Below are positions 1 through 9,396 of a stretch of 20,778 bases of DNA, in pieces. The DNA is taken from assembly GCA_945870465.1 (NCBI GenBank), contig CAMBSS010000070.1:1-20778 (forward strand), given 5' to 3'. How positions within the stretch are numbered: the first letter of the stretch is position 1; each line of letters begins with the position of its first letter. The stretch comes from Bordetella parapertussis. GTDB taxonomy: Bacteria; Pseudomonadota; Gammaproteobacteria; Burkholderiales; SG8-41. Under the pieces are notes generated by a model that saw only the letters and a program-made list of their open reading frames with translations, searched no databases and had not been told where the DNA came from. The position numbers and the translations under genes were made by a program.

Positions 1-253
1 TATCGCGAGCGACGCGCCTCGGGCCGTTTCTGGTGAAACTCGCAGCCCCGCCGGTTTTCGTTCGGAGACGTTCGGTGACCGTTCGGTCGAACTTGCAGCA
101 AGCCGATGATTTCGTTGGGGGCCACATCCGACACGTTCGCACCATGACGGCGTCATGATCGGCATAGGTTCGGTAATCGAACCGAGTGGCGACGACTCGA
201 AAAAACTTCGTTGCGTTTCTTCGTCTTACATATCGCAAGTTGTTGATTTGATT
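1..253. other. Unrecognised sequence beyond the tRNA break
   Basis: No gene could be recognised here. More than one frame on each strand stays open to the window edge, which is uninformative in GC-rich DNA. Visible structure: three near-copies of CGTTCGG spaced 10-11 bp at about 59-89; a hairpin ATGAC-GGC-GTCAT at 144-156; and a perfect 6-bp stem, GGTTCG with loop GTAAT, at 167-183. Because this DNA replaces the 3' half of a tRNA gene, it may be the edge of an inserted element, with the direct repeats as possible recombinase sites. That is inference only. Confidence 0.4.
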
Positions 254-295
254 GGATTATGAGTCCCCTGCTCTAACCGACTGAGCTAACGACCC
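254..295 (-). tRNA. 5' half of a tRNA with CAU anticodon, truncated
   Basis: Read on the minus strand, the fragment begins GGGTCGTTAGCTCAG, has a complete D-arm, and an anticodon loop CTCATAA with anticodon CAT at complement(259..261). Homology to a tRNA stops after TCC of the 3' anticodon stem: the stem needs TCCCC but the sequence reads TCCAA. The variable loop, T-arm and acceptor 3' strand are absent from the window. The anticodon means elongator Met or the Ile2 tRNA whose C34 is lysidine-modified; identity cannot be settled from half a molecule. As it stands it cannot form a functional tRNA. The break is either an insertion boundary, such as an integrative element in the anticodon region, or an assembly join. 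Confidence 0.75.
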
Positions 296-316
296 TGCGG
301 AATGCGCGAGGGTCGC

Positions 317-322
317 ATTTTA
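317..322 (-). promoter_or_regulatory. -10 box of the tRNA promoter
   Basis: TAAAAT on the minus strand lies 21 bp upstream of the tRNA 5' end and is followed by a GC-rich discriminator, as expected for a stable-RNA promoter. No good -35 is visible at 16-18 bp. The promoter appears to survive although the tRNA is broken. Confidence 0.45.
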
Positions 323-391
323 CCAGCGTCGGACGCCTGCGGTTTGATTTAGCAGCGGGTTGAGCGAATTTACCGGGCAACGTCCGCTACA

Positions 392-2104
392 TCAGCGGGA
401 ACTGCGCTGCGCACCTTGGCGATAGCCCTTCCACATCCCGATATACGCGGCTTCGAGATCGCGCACGAGTGTCTGCGTGTCGAAAAACGGCGCTGCGCGC
501 GCCGCGAGCTTCTTTTTGAGCGCGGCGAGCTGCGCGCGATCGCTGCCGAGCCGGATCGCCGTTTTCACGTACTCTCCGCGGTCGCGCTGCACGAGTTCCG
601 GCAAACCCGCCGCCGTCACCAGGCTGGCCGCAACGCGTCCTGCGAAGTGTTGCGCTGGCACCGTAAGCACCGGCACGCCCGCCCATAGCGCGTCGCTCGT
701 GCTGCTGTGGCCGTTGTGCCAGCCTATGGTATCGAGTACGAGGTCCGCGCGATTCAGGCGCACCAGGTGATCGCGTTTGGCCGGCACGCGCTGCGCAAAA
801 ATCACCCGCGCCGGGTCTATGCCGCAGGCCTGCGCTTCCTTGCGCAGATTACCGACAGCAGGCGCACTGGCGCCCTGCAGCCACAGCACACTCGCCGGCA
901 CGCCGCGCAGTATTTCCATCCACGCGCGGAAATCCTCGCGGGTGATGCGCGCAGCGTTGTTGAAATTGCAAAACACCGCCGCGCCGGCGGGAAACCCACC
1001 CGCAGCAGCGCGTGCGTCAACGTTGCCGACTGCGTCGGTCCCATCCGACACCATGAAACACTGCGCGACATAAGCCGGCTTTTCGGTGAATTCGGCGGCA
1101 AGCGCCTCCGGCGTCGCGATACGGTCGGTGATGAAATAATCGATGTACCCGGCGCCAGTGGTGCCCGCGTACCCGAGGTAATGCGCCTGCACGGGAGCTG
1201 GCCGCCGCGCCAATACCGCAAGCCGGCTGCCGGTCGTGTGACCGGCCAGGTCGACGAGCACCTGCATGCCCGCCTGGGCAATGCCGGCGGCGAGTGCCGC
1301 ATCGGTCATCGCGTGCGCGTCGACGAAATGGTCCACGCTACCCGCAATTGCCTTGCGGTATGCGCTGCCGTCGTCGGGCCCGTAAGAATATGCATGGATT
1401 TCGAAACGCGCGCGATCGTGCAGCGCAAACACATTGGCAAGCACATGCCCGACCGGGTGATCGCGGAAATCGCGCGACAGGTAGGCGATGCGCAGACGCT
1501 CGCGATCGGCGGCAGGTGCGCGCGAAATCTCTGTGATGCCGCGCGCGCATTCGGCCGCGTGATAAGCCGCGACTTTTTTCCGCGATTCGGGGGCGAGCCC
1601 GAGATAGACCGCCGTCAGCGGAGAAACACAGCGCATCCATTCTGCCGCCGGCTCGCTTTCTATCATCTTCCGCAGGACGTTCGCATGGATGGCGGCGCGG
1701 TCCCAGTCGCAGGTTTCGAGCAGGCAATGCATGAGCTGCTCGCGGGCGGGCGCGAACGCGGCGCCGGCATCGACGGCGGCCTGATAGTGCTGCACCGCCT
1801 CCTCGCGGCGTCCGGATGCGCGCATGACGTTCGCGAGATTGTAGTGCGCAGGCGCGCAGCGCGGATCGGACTCCAGCGCGCGCTGCAGCCATTCGACGCC
1901 TTCCCTGGGCTGGTCCTGCTCGAGCAAAACGACGGCGAGATTGGTCGCCACCAGCGGGTCGCGCGGAAACTGCGCCGCCGCTTCGCGCAATACGAGTTCC
2001 GCATCGCGCAGGCGGCCGTCCCGGCGCAAAGCCAGGCTGCGGTCTATCAGGGGTTGGGCTGACGCGCGCCGCTGGAGCACGGCCCACAGAAGTTTCCACA
2101 GCAT
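392..2104 (-). CDS. TPR-containing O-GlcNAc transferase-like (SPINDLY-type) glycosyltransferase
   Basis: The 570-residue protein is a predicted GT41-like glycosyltransferase, a family that transfers sugar from a nucleotide donor to Ser/Thr of proteins. The N-terminal ~140 residues are TPR-like helices, for example HYNLANVMRASGRREEAVQHY. The catalytic half carries family hallmarks: DLAGHTTGSRL, then LGYAGTTGAGYIDYFITD, then NFNNAARITREDF, and near the C-terminus GWHNGHSSTSDALWAGVPVL followed by HFAGRVAASLV. The ATG at 2104 has no clear Shine-Dalgarno, so the start is uncertain. It lies downstream of rpoD on the same strand, separated by a strong hairpin, so it is probably its own unit. Bacterial members modify flagellar or other surface proteins, or are of unknown target; nothing in the window identifies the acceptor. 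Confidence 0.85.
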   Translation of the reverse strand: MLWKLLWAVLQRRASAQPLIDRSLALRRDGRLRDAELVLREAAAQFPRDPLVATNLAVVLLEQDQPREGVEWLQRALESDPRCAPAHYNLANVMRASGRREEAVQHYQAAVDAGAAFAPAREQLMHCLLETCDWDRAAIHANVLRKMIESEPAAEWMRCVSPLTAVYLGLAPESRKKVAAYHAAECARGITEISRAPAADRERLRIAYLSRDFRDHPVGHVLANVFALHDRARFEIHAYSYGPDDGSAYRKAIAGSVDHFVDAHAMTDAALAAGIAQAGMQVLVDLAGHTTGSRLAVLARRPAPVQAHYLGYAGTTGAGYIDYFITDRIATPEALAAEFTEKPAYVAQCFMVSDGTDAVGNVDARAAAGGFPAGAAVFCNFNNAARITREDFRAWMEILRGVPASVLWLQGASAPAVGNLRKEAQACGIDPARVIFAQRVPAKRDHLVRLNRADLVLDTIGWHNGHSSTSDALWAGVPVLTVPAQHFAGRVAASLVTAAGLPELVQRDRGEYVKTAIRLGSDRAQLAALKKKLAARAAPFFDTQTLVRDLEAAYIGMWKGYRQGAQRSSR

Positions 2105-2172
2105 GATGCGTGAACTATCGCATCGGTGCTAAGCAGAAGCAACCCGCGGAACGGCTTGCGCCAGTAGATACC

Positions 2173-2209
2173 GGTCGCGGCCACCGCGCATGACGCGGCA
2201 ACCGCGGCC
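2173..2209 (-). terminator. Long hairpin just downstream of rpoD
   Basis: The transcript strand has two 16-nt arms (2194-2209 and 2173-2188) around a 5-nt loop. They pair with 12 Watson-Crick pairs, 3 G-U pairs and one mismatch. It begins 5 bp after the rpoD stop. No T-run follows, so it is either a non-canonical terminator or an mRNA 3'-end stabiliser. Confidence 0.5.
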
Positions 2210-2213
2210 TCAA

Positions 2214-4448
<2,235 letters not shown>

Positions 4449-4492
4449 AGCCAATCTCACCTCTCGGGTGGTTTTACGCCGAAAAACCGGAA

Positions 4493-4498
4493 ATTATA
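4493..4498 (-). promoter_or_regulatory. -10 box of an internal rpoD promoter
   Basis: A consensus TATAAT on the minus strand lies in the 69-bp gap between dnaG and rpoD, about 45 bp before the rpoD start. The -35 is weak: TGATAA at a 16-bp spacing. Internal rpoD promoters are known in the corresponding operon of other bacteria. Confidence 0.55.
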
Positions 4499-4517
4499 CC
4501 TTAATAACTACCACTTA

Positions 4518-6293
4518 TCACGATGCGTGACTGCTTCTGTCAGGTTGCAGCAGCGCCCGGTATTCGGCTTGCTCTTCAGGACTAAGGGCCTGTTTTTGAT
4601 TGAGTTTCTGCTGCAAAACGCCACGCCGGGTCTCGCGCAGATCGGCATTGATGGCGACGCGCAGGTTTTGCCAATCGTCCACGAACTGCTCTTTCAGCGC
4701 CGACTCTTCAAATCCAGCCTCGGGACGGTTCAACACGCTGGCCTCGATTTCCCGCACGGCAGCTTCAAACTCGGTATCGCGAAAAAACTCGCCGACCCGC
4801 GTCGTAGGCGATTGCTCAAACACCTCAAGCAAGGCCTCGAGCAGCGCAACTTCTTCAGGCCGGATTGATCCGACTGCGCGCGCGCTGGCAAGTTTCCGCC
4901 GGTCCGCCAATACATGCAACTCCGGACGCAGCATCAGGAGTTCGATGACCTTGCGCGCCGGACCGCGCACCGCGGTGGCCGAACTGCGCGCGGGCACAGC
5001 CCGCGGCGCCCGTGTTTCCTTGATGCCGTACTCGCGTTCGAGATCTTCCACGCTGATACCCGCCACCTGCGCGAGGTTCTGCCTGATGATGCGGCCGAGA
5101 AAGCGCGCGCTGATGCGCGTCACCAGCGGCTTTGCTTCTTTGAGCAATGCCGCGCGGCCTTCGCCGGTGGCGAGATCGACATGCGACTTCAGTTCGTCAA
5201 TCAAAAACTGCGACAGCGGCTTGGCGTCGTCGAGCAGTTTCTCGAACGCGTCTTTGCCGAGCTTGCGCACATAGGTGTCGGGGTCTTCGCCCTGCGGCAG
5301 AAACAGAAACGAGAGCTGCTTGCCGTCGGCCAGTTGATCGAGGCTGTTTTCGAGCGCGCGCCATGCGGCTTTGCGGCCGGCATCGTCGCCGTCGAAACAA
5401 AACACGACCGCCTCGACCTGCCGCAGGATTTTCTGCACGTGCGTCGGCGTGGTTGCCGTGCCGAGTGTTGCGACCGCATAGCCGATGCCGGACTGCGCCA
5501 ACGCGACGACGTCCATATAGCCTTCGACCACAATCACGCGGCCGGCATCGCGTATCGCGCGCCGCCCCTGATACAGACCGTAGAGCTCGCGCCCTTTCTC
5601 GAACAAAGCGGTCTCGGGTGAGTTCAGGTACTTCGGCTCGCCCTTGTCGAGCACGCGTCCGCCGAAACCGATGATGTGGCCGCGCTGATCGACGATGGGA
5701 AACACCACGCGGTCGCGAAAGCGGTCGTAACGCTTGCCCTCATCGCCCTGTATCACCAGACCCGCGGCCACCAGCGCCTTCGCGTTGTAATCGGGGAATT
5801 CCGTCTGCAGGTTCTGCCAGCCGTCCGGCGCGTAACCGATGCCGAAATCCTTGGCGACTTCGCCTGACAGGCCGCGCTTTTTCAGGTATTCGATCGCGCG
5901 CGGCGCGTTTTTCAATTGGCTGCGGTAATACTGCGCGGCCCTGAGCAGCACTTCGTAGAGATCGTCGCCCTCTTCAGTCTTGCCGCGCGGGTGCTCGGCC
6001 TTGAATTCCGGCAGCTGCATGCCGGCGCCTTGCGCCAAATCCTTGACCGCGTCGATGAAGCCGACGCCCGCGTACTCGATCATGAAGCCGATCGCGGTGC
6101 CATGCGCCCCGCAGCCGAAGCAATGATAGAACTGCTTGGTCTGGCTGACGGTGAATGAAGGCGTTTTCTCGCCATGGAAAGGGCAGCACGCCACATAATT
6201 GGCGCCGGCTTTTTTCAACGGGACGTAGCGCTCTACCACGTCAACGATGTCGACGCGGTTAAGAAGGTCCTGAATGAAGGATTGGGGTATCAA
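4518..6293 (-). CDS. dnaG: DNA primase DnaG
   Basis: Synthesises RNA primers at the replication fork and is recruited by the DnaB helicase. With a TTG start at 6293 it has 591 residues and begins (M)IPQSFIQDLLNRVDIVDVV, the usual beginning of the family. The CHC2 zinc finger has C37, H40, C58 and C61. The TOPRIM core shows VVEGYMDVVAL and the metal-binding FDGDDAGRKAA. The C-terminal ~150 residues form the poorly conserved DnaB-interaction region. The frame is open to 6368, but the extra 25 residues have no primase homology and would cover the promoter, so TTG 6293 is chosen even though its Shine-Dalgarno is weak. It sits between yqeY and rpoD in the macromolecular-synthesis operon. Confidence 0.96.
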   Translation of the reverse strand: MIPQSFIQDLLNRVDIVDVVERYVPLKKAGANYVACCPFHGEKTPSFTVSQTKQFYHCFGCGAHGTAIGFMIEYAGVGFIDAVKDLAQGAGMQLPEFKAEHPRGKTEEGDDLYEVLLRAAQYYRSQLKNAPRAIEYLKKRGLSGEVAKDFGIGYAPDGWQNLQTEFPDYNAKALVAAGLVIQGDEGKRYDRFRDRVVFPIVDQRGHIIGFGGRVLDKGEPKYLNSPETALFEKGRELYGLYQGRRAIRDAGRVIVVEGYMDVVALAQSGIGYAVATLGTATTPTHVQKILRQVEAVVFCFDGDDAGRKAAWRALENSLDQLADGKQLSFLFLPQGEDPDTYVRKLGKDAFEKLLDDAKPLSQFLIDELKSHVDLATGEGRAALLKEAKPLVTRISARFLGRIIRQNLAQVAGISVEDLEREYGIKETRAPRAVPARSSATAVRGPARKVIELLMLRPELHVLADRRKLASARAVGSIRPEEVALLEALLEVFEQSPTTRVGEFFRDTEFEAAVREIEASVLNRPEAGFEESALKEQFVDDWQNLRVAINADLRETRRGVLQQKLNQKQALSPEEQAEYRALLQPDRSSHAS

Positions 6294-6367
6294 GTCTCGG
6301 CAAGTCGAAAATGGCGACCGGCAGACAGGGGCTCGAGGCCCGCATGTCTGGCTCTTTCGCAAAACCA

Positions 6368-6404
6368 ATAATAGACGATTCCGGCGCGACTTCCAGCGCT
6401 GGAA
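6368..6404 (-). promoter_or_regulatory. Candidate dnaG promoter overlapping a 14-bp palindrome
   Basis: On the minus strand CTGGAA (6399-6404, 3 of 6 -35 positions) is followed after exactly 17 bp by TATTAT (6368-6373, 5 of 6 -10 positions). The -35 is the right half of a perfect 14-bp palindrome, TTCCAGCGCTGGAA, at 6391-6404, which could be an operator. The yqeY-dnaG gap therefore appears to hold a separately regulated start site. Confidence 0.4.
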
Positions 6405-6413
6405 AAAAAGCGG

Positions 6414-6860
6414 TCAGCCGGCCAGTTTGGCCTTGATGGCAGCCGAGACTTTGGCCATGTCGGCCTTGCCCGCGAGCTTGGGCTTCAGCACCGCCATGAC
6501 TTTGCCCATGTCGGACATCGCCTTGGCGCCGGTCGCCTGCATGGCCGCGTCGATCTCGGCCGCGATTTCGGCGTCGGCCAGCGCCTTGGGCATGTATTCC
6601 TGCAGCACGCCGGCTTCGAACTTCTCGGTATCAGCGAGGTCCTGGCGGCCGCCTTTTTCGAACTGCGTAATCGATTCGCGGCGCTGCTTCAGCATCTTGT
6701 CGATGATGGTCACGATATCGGTGTCGGACAGTTCGACGCGTTCGTCGACTTCCTTCTGCTTCATCGCCGACAGCAGCAGGCGGATGGCCGACAGGCGCGG
6801 CGCATCCTTGGCGCGCATCGCGGCCTTCATGTCGTCGGTGATCTTGGCTTTTAAGGACAT
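6414..6860 (-). CDS. yqeY: GatB/YqeY-domain protein
   Basis: 148 residues from the ATG at 6860, beginning MSLKAKITDDMKAAMRAKDA. This all-helical family shares the tail domain of the amidotransferase subunit GatB; it is thought to bind RNA, but its role is not established. Recognisable pieces are RLSAIRLLLSAMKQKEVDER, LKQRRESITQFEKGGRQDL and the C-terminal helical bundle containing MGKVMAVLKPKLAGKADM. An upstream in-frame start would add 26 unrelated residues that run into the rpsU terminator region, so it was rejected. It lies between rpsU and dnaG, its usual place in many Proteobacteria, with a possible internal promoter downstream of it. Confidence 0.93.
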   Translation of the reverse strand: MSLKAKITDDMKAAMRAKDAPRLSAIRLLLSAMKQKEVDERVELSDTDIVTIIDKMLKQRRESITQFEKGGRQDLADTEKFEAGVLQEYMPKALADAEIAAEIDAAMQATGAKAMSDMGKVMAVLKPKLAGKADMAKVSAAIKAKLAG

Positions 6861-6910
6861 AGGGCAGGATTCAGAAATCGGGATTGAGGATTCAGCAGAA
6901 ACCGGGGCCA

Positions 6911-6939
6911 GAATGCAAAATGCGGGCATTGCCCGCATT
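6911..6939 (-). terminator. Rho-independent-like terminator after rpsU
   Basis: A perfect 10-bp inverted repeat (AATGCGGGCA, 1-bp spacer) spans 6919-6939. On the minus strand it is followed by TTTTGCATTC, counting the last stem bases. It lies 24 bp past the rpsU stop and before yqeY, so it could reduce read-through and set a high rpsU to primase ratio. Confidence 0.6.
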
Positions 6940-6962
6940 CACCGAATCCTGACTCCTGGATC

Positions 6963-7175
6963 CTAGAACAGCTTCGGCGGCAGCATGTGCGAACGCAGGC
7001 GCTTGTAGTGGCGCTTGACCGCCGCCGCGTGCTTGCGTTTGCGCTCGGACGTGGGCTTCTCGTAGAACTCGCGCGCGCGCAGTTCAGTCAGCATCCCGGT
7101 TTTTTCAACGGTGCGCTTGAAACGGCGCATCGCGACTTCAAAAGGTTCGTTCTCTTTGACACGCACGGTCGGCAT
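6963..7175 (-). CDS. rpsU: 30S ribosomal protein bS21
   Basis: 70 residues, [20 protein letters not shown] to the C-terminal [10 protein letters not shown], a full-length bS21. This small basic protein joins the 30S subunit late and assists initiation on natural mRNAs. The frame extends upstream to 7628 through tsaD antisense sequence, but homology begins at [10 protein letters not shown], and the promoter at 7213-7240 leaves a leader of about 30 nt to this ATG. It is the first gene of the macromolecular-synthesis operon. A terminator-like hairpin just downstream probably limits transcription into yqeY-dnaG-rpoD. Confidence 0.97.
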   Translation of the reverse strand: MPTVRVKENEPFEVAMRRFKRTVEKTGMLTELRAREFYEKPTSERKRKHAAAVKRHYKRLRSHMLPPKLF

Positions 7176-7212
7176 AAAGCGGTTACCCAATCGGAATTTG
7201 CGAAAGGCGCGT

Positions 7213-7240
7213 ATTATAGCAGCGGCTAAACCGTTGTCAA
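7213..7240 (-). promoter_or_regulatory. Strong sigma-70 promoter of rpsU and its operon
   Basis: TTGACA (7235-7240) and TATAAT (7213-7218) on the minus strand, both perfect consensus with a 16-bp spacer. Expected start is near 7206, giving a leader of about 30 nt. The promoter lies in the 98-bp gap shared with divergent tsaD. Confidence 0.85.
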
Positions 7241-7273
7241 AGCACTGATTTTGAGTCCGTAATATTCCCTCCC

Positions 7274-8299
7274 ATGCTCGTTTTAGGCATCGAAACCTCC
7301 TGCGACGAAACCGGCGTCGCTTTCTACGACACCGAACGCGGCCTGCTCGCGCATGCGCTCCATACCCAGGCCGCGCTGCACGCCGATTATGGCGGCGTGG
7401 TGCCCGAACTCGCCTCGCGCGACCACATCCGGCGCGTGCTGCCGCTGACCCGCGACATCGTCCGCCAGGCTGGTTGCAAGCTTTCAGATATCGGCGCGGT
7501 CGCCTACACCCAGGGCCCAGGACTCGCCGGCGCTTTGTTAGTGGGCGCCAGCATCGCGCACGGACTTGCCTATGCGCTTGGCGTGCCGGCGCTCGGCATC
7601 CATCATCTAGAAGGCCACCTGCTGTCACCTTTGATGGTAAAACCCGCGCCTCAATTTCCGTTCGTCGCGCTACTGGTATCCGGCGGCCACAGCCAGTTAA
7701 TGCGCGTCGCCGGTGTCGGCGATTACGAACTGCTGGGCGAGACGCTCGACGACGCGGCAGGCGAGGCGTTCGACAAAACAGCCAAGTTGCTCGACCTCGG
7801 CTACCCGGGCGGCCCTGAGCTCGCCAAATTAGCCGAAAAAGGAACAGCCGGACGCATCAAACTGCCGCGCCCGATGCTGCACAGCGGAGATCTCGATTTC
7901 AGTTTCAGCGGACTGAAGACCGCGGTCGTGATGCGGGTCAAAGGCCGCGCGCTCGACGCACAGGCGCGCGCCGATATCGCGGCCGAATTCCAGGCTGCCA
8001 TCGTCGATGTGCTGGTGGCGAAATCGCTCGCGGCGCTCGAACGCTGCGGTGTCGGTCACTTGGTAGTAGCAGGCGGCGTTGGCGCCAATACGGAACTGCG
8101 CGCGCAACTGACCGACGCCGGCGACCGCAACGGATTCAAAGTGTATTTCCCGCCGCCCGAGTTCTGCACCGACAACGGCGCGATGATTGCATTCGCAGCT
8201 GCGAAGCGGCTGGAGCACGCCTCTCGCCTCTCGCCTCTCGCCTCTCCAGGCTTTTCAGTGCGCCCGCGCTGGAACCTCGAAACGCTGGCGCCCGTTTAG
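7274..8299 (+). CDS. tsaD: tRNA N6-adenosine threonylcarbamoyltransferase TsaD
   Basis: Transfers threonylcarbamoyl to A37 of ANN-decoding tRNAs together with TsaB and TsaE. The 341 residues start [19 protein letters not shown]. The metal-binding H111 and H115 are in [14 protein letters not shown]-site elements are [41 protein letters not shown] and DNGAMIAFA. The ATG follows a weak CCCTCCC leader. It is divergent from rpsU and its TAG overlaps the plsY stop by 3 bp. Odd point: near the C-terminus RLSPLAS is encoded by a perfect heptanucleotide repeat (8219-8246), which looks like a repeat inserted into the variable tail, leaving the catalytic core untouched. Confidence 0.97.
   Translation: MLVLGIETSCDETGVAFYDTERGLLAHALHTQAALHADYGGVVPELASRDHIRRVLPLTRDIVRQAGCKLSDIGAVAYTQGPGLAGALLVGASIAHGLAYALGVPALGIHHLEGHLLSPLMVKPAPQFPFVALLVSGGHSQLMRVAGVGDYELLGETLDDAAGEAFDKTAKLLDLGYPGGPELAKLAEKGTAGRIKLPRPMLHSGDLDFSFSGLKTAVVMRVKGRALDAQARADIAAEFQAAIVDVLVAKSLAALERCGVGHLVVAGGVGANTELRAQLTDAGDRNGFKVYFPPPEFCTDNGAMIAFAAAKRLEHASRLSPLASPGFSVRPRWNLETLAPV
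8219..8246 (+). repeat. Four perfect heptanucleotide repeats inside tsaD
   Basis: Four tandem copies of GCCTCTC (equivalently TCTCGCC). The 7-bp unit shifts frame, so three units encode seven residues, R-L-S-P-L-A-S. Related heptamers occur at 8998-9025 and 10950-10977. Confidence 0.9.
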
Positions 8300-8925
8300 T
8301 TGCTGTCTTGGGTTTCCACTGCAGCGGCCTTCTTGCCGCCGATGCGGCCTTCCGTTCCGGCCAGCAGATTTTTGATATTGGTTTTGTGCCGCCAGAACAG
8401 CAACACGGTGATGATGCTGACCGCCAGCGTATAAGGATGGATTTCATACAACATGTAGCAGAACACCGGTGCCGAGAGTGCGGCAATCAATGCGGCGAGC
8501 GAAGATAACTTGAAGAAGAACGCGATGATCACCCAGGTCGCCGCCGCGCCCGCCGCCAGCCATGGATTGAGCGCAAGCAGCACGCCGAGCGCGGTCGAGA
8601 CGCCCTTGCCGCCCTGGAAGCGATGGAACACCGGGTACATGTGCCCGATGACTACCGCCAGCGCAACTGCCGACATCTTGTAAGTCGCCGGCGTTACCGT
8701 CGAAAAATACTGGTCGGTCAGAAATACCACGAGCCAGCCCTTGGCGGCGTCGCTGAACAACGTCAGCGCAGCTGCCGCTTTTTTGCCGGTGCGCAGGACG
8801 TTGGTCGCACCGGGATTTTTCGAGCCGTAGCTGCGCGGATCGGGCAGCTTCATCGCGCGGCTGACCACCACCGCGAACGAAATCGACCCGGCCAGATAGG
8901 CAATCAAGACAAGAGCTATGGTCAT
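8296..8925 (-). CDS. plsY: Glycerol-3-phosphate acyltransferase PlsY
   Basis: 209-residue integral membrane enzyme of phospholipid synthesis that transfers acyl from acyl-phosphate to glycerol-3-phosphate, giving lysophosphatidate. The N-terminal helix is followed by the conserved loop [22 protein letters not shown], a second motif [12 protein letters not shown], and further hydrophobic segments, about five in all. The C-terminal ~25 residues are polar ([15 protein letters not shown]). The ATG at 8925 has no obvious Shine-Dalgarno; the in-frame ATG 15 bp upstream is followed at once by a stop. The gene converges on tsaD and the stop codons overlap at 8296-8299. Confidence 0.95.
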   Translation of the reverse strand: MTIALVLIAYLAGSISFAVVVSRAMKLPDPRSYGSKNPGATNVLRTGKKAAAALTLFSDAAKGWLVVFLTDQYFSTVTPATYKMSAVALAVVIGHMYPVFHRFQGGKGVSTALGVLLALNPWLAAGAAATWVIIAFFFKLSSLAALIAALSAPVFCYMLYEIHPYTLAVSIITVLLFWRHKTNIKNLLAGTEGRIGGKKAAAVETQDSN

Positions 8926-8997
8926 CGCATGAATTCACATAGAATAAGCGGCGATTCTAACTAAAAACGGCGAAAGACGAAGATTTTGCTTGCCGCC

Positions 8998-9025
8998 TCT
9001 CGCCTCGCGTCTCTCTCCTCGCCGG
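8998..9025 (+). repeat. Degenerate heptanucleotide repeat upstream of folB
   Basis: Four 7-bp units, TCTCGCC, TCGCGTC, TCTCTCC and TCGCCGG, end 7 bp before the folB ATG, so the repeat occupies its leader. It is the same family as the repeat in tsaD. Confidence 0.65.
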
Positions 9026-9032
9026 AATTTAC

Positions 9033-9389
9033 ATGGACATCATCTTCATCAGCGAACTGAAAATCGAAACGCTGATCGGCATTTACGAGTGGGAGAAACA
9101 GGTCCCGCAGACGATACAGCTCGATCTCGAAGTCGGCCTGCGCGGCGAGCACGCAGCCAAAAGCGGCAAGATCGGCGACAGCATCGATTACAGCAGCGTC
9201 GTCGGCCGCATCGAGCAACTGTTCAAGGAGCAGCATTTCCTGCTGCTCGAAAAAGCCGGCGAAGCGATCGCCGAAACCATCATCAGCGAATTCAAAACGC
9301 CGTGGATCAAGGTCAGCATCGCCAAGCTCGCGCCGCTGCGCAACGTGAAAAAACTCGGCGTCGTCATCGAACGGGGCAAACGCGGTTGA
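9033..9389 (+). CDS. folB: Dihydroneopterin aldolase
   Basis: 118 residues, MDIIFISELKIETLIGIYEWE onward, matching the folate-pathway aldolase that converts 7,8-dihydroneopterin to 6-hydroxymethyl-dihydropterin and glycolaldehyde. The usual active-site positions are present: E21 or neighbour, Y53 in SIDYSSV, E73 in LLEKAGE and K98 in SIAKLAPLRN. The residue after that lysine is Leu, where many homologues have Pro (KPxA), a small deviation. The leader is short and repeat-rich, with GGA as a weak ribosome site. A permease gene begins 7 bp downstream, so the two are probably co-transcribed. Confidence 0.94.
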   Translation: MDIIFISELKIETLIGIYEWEKQVPQTIQLDLEVGLRGEHAAKSGKIGDSIDYSSVVGRIEQLFKEQHFLLLEKAGEAIAETIISEFKTPWIKVSIAKLAPLRNVKKLGVVIERGKRG

Positions 9390-9396
9390 TTGATCC

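Noticed and set aside
1..295. Group I intron inside the CAU tRNA, as in Azoarcus tRNA-Ile
   Set aside because: tRNA-like sequence continues past the anticodon to TCC of the 3' stem, no guide sequence pairing with the 5' exon follows CAT, and I see no P7-type GACTA core; no 3' exon is present either.
707..2062. 451-codon plus-strand frame
   Set aside because: Antisense shadow of the glycosyltransferase gene, whose family motifs are clear.
4458..4460. GTG start for rpoD
   Set aside because: It lies inside the Shine-Dalgarno of the ATG at 4448.
6391..6410. Terminator after yqeY
   Set aside because: The palindrome is preceded, not followed, by the T-run on the minus strand, so the order is wrong for a terminator on either strand.
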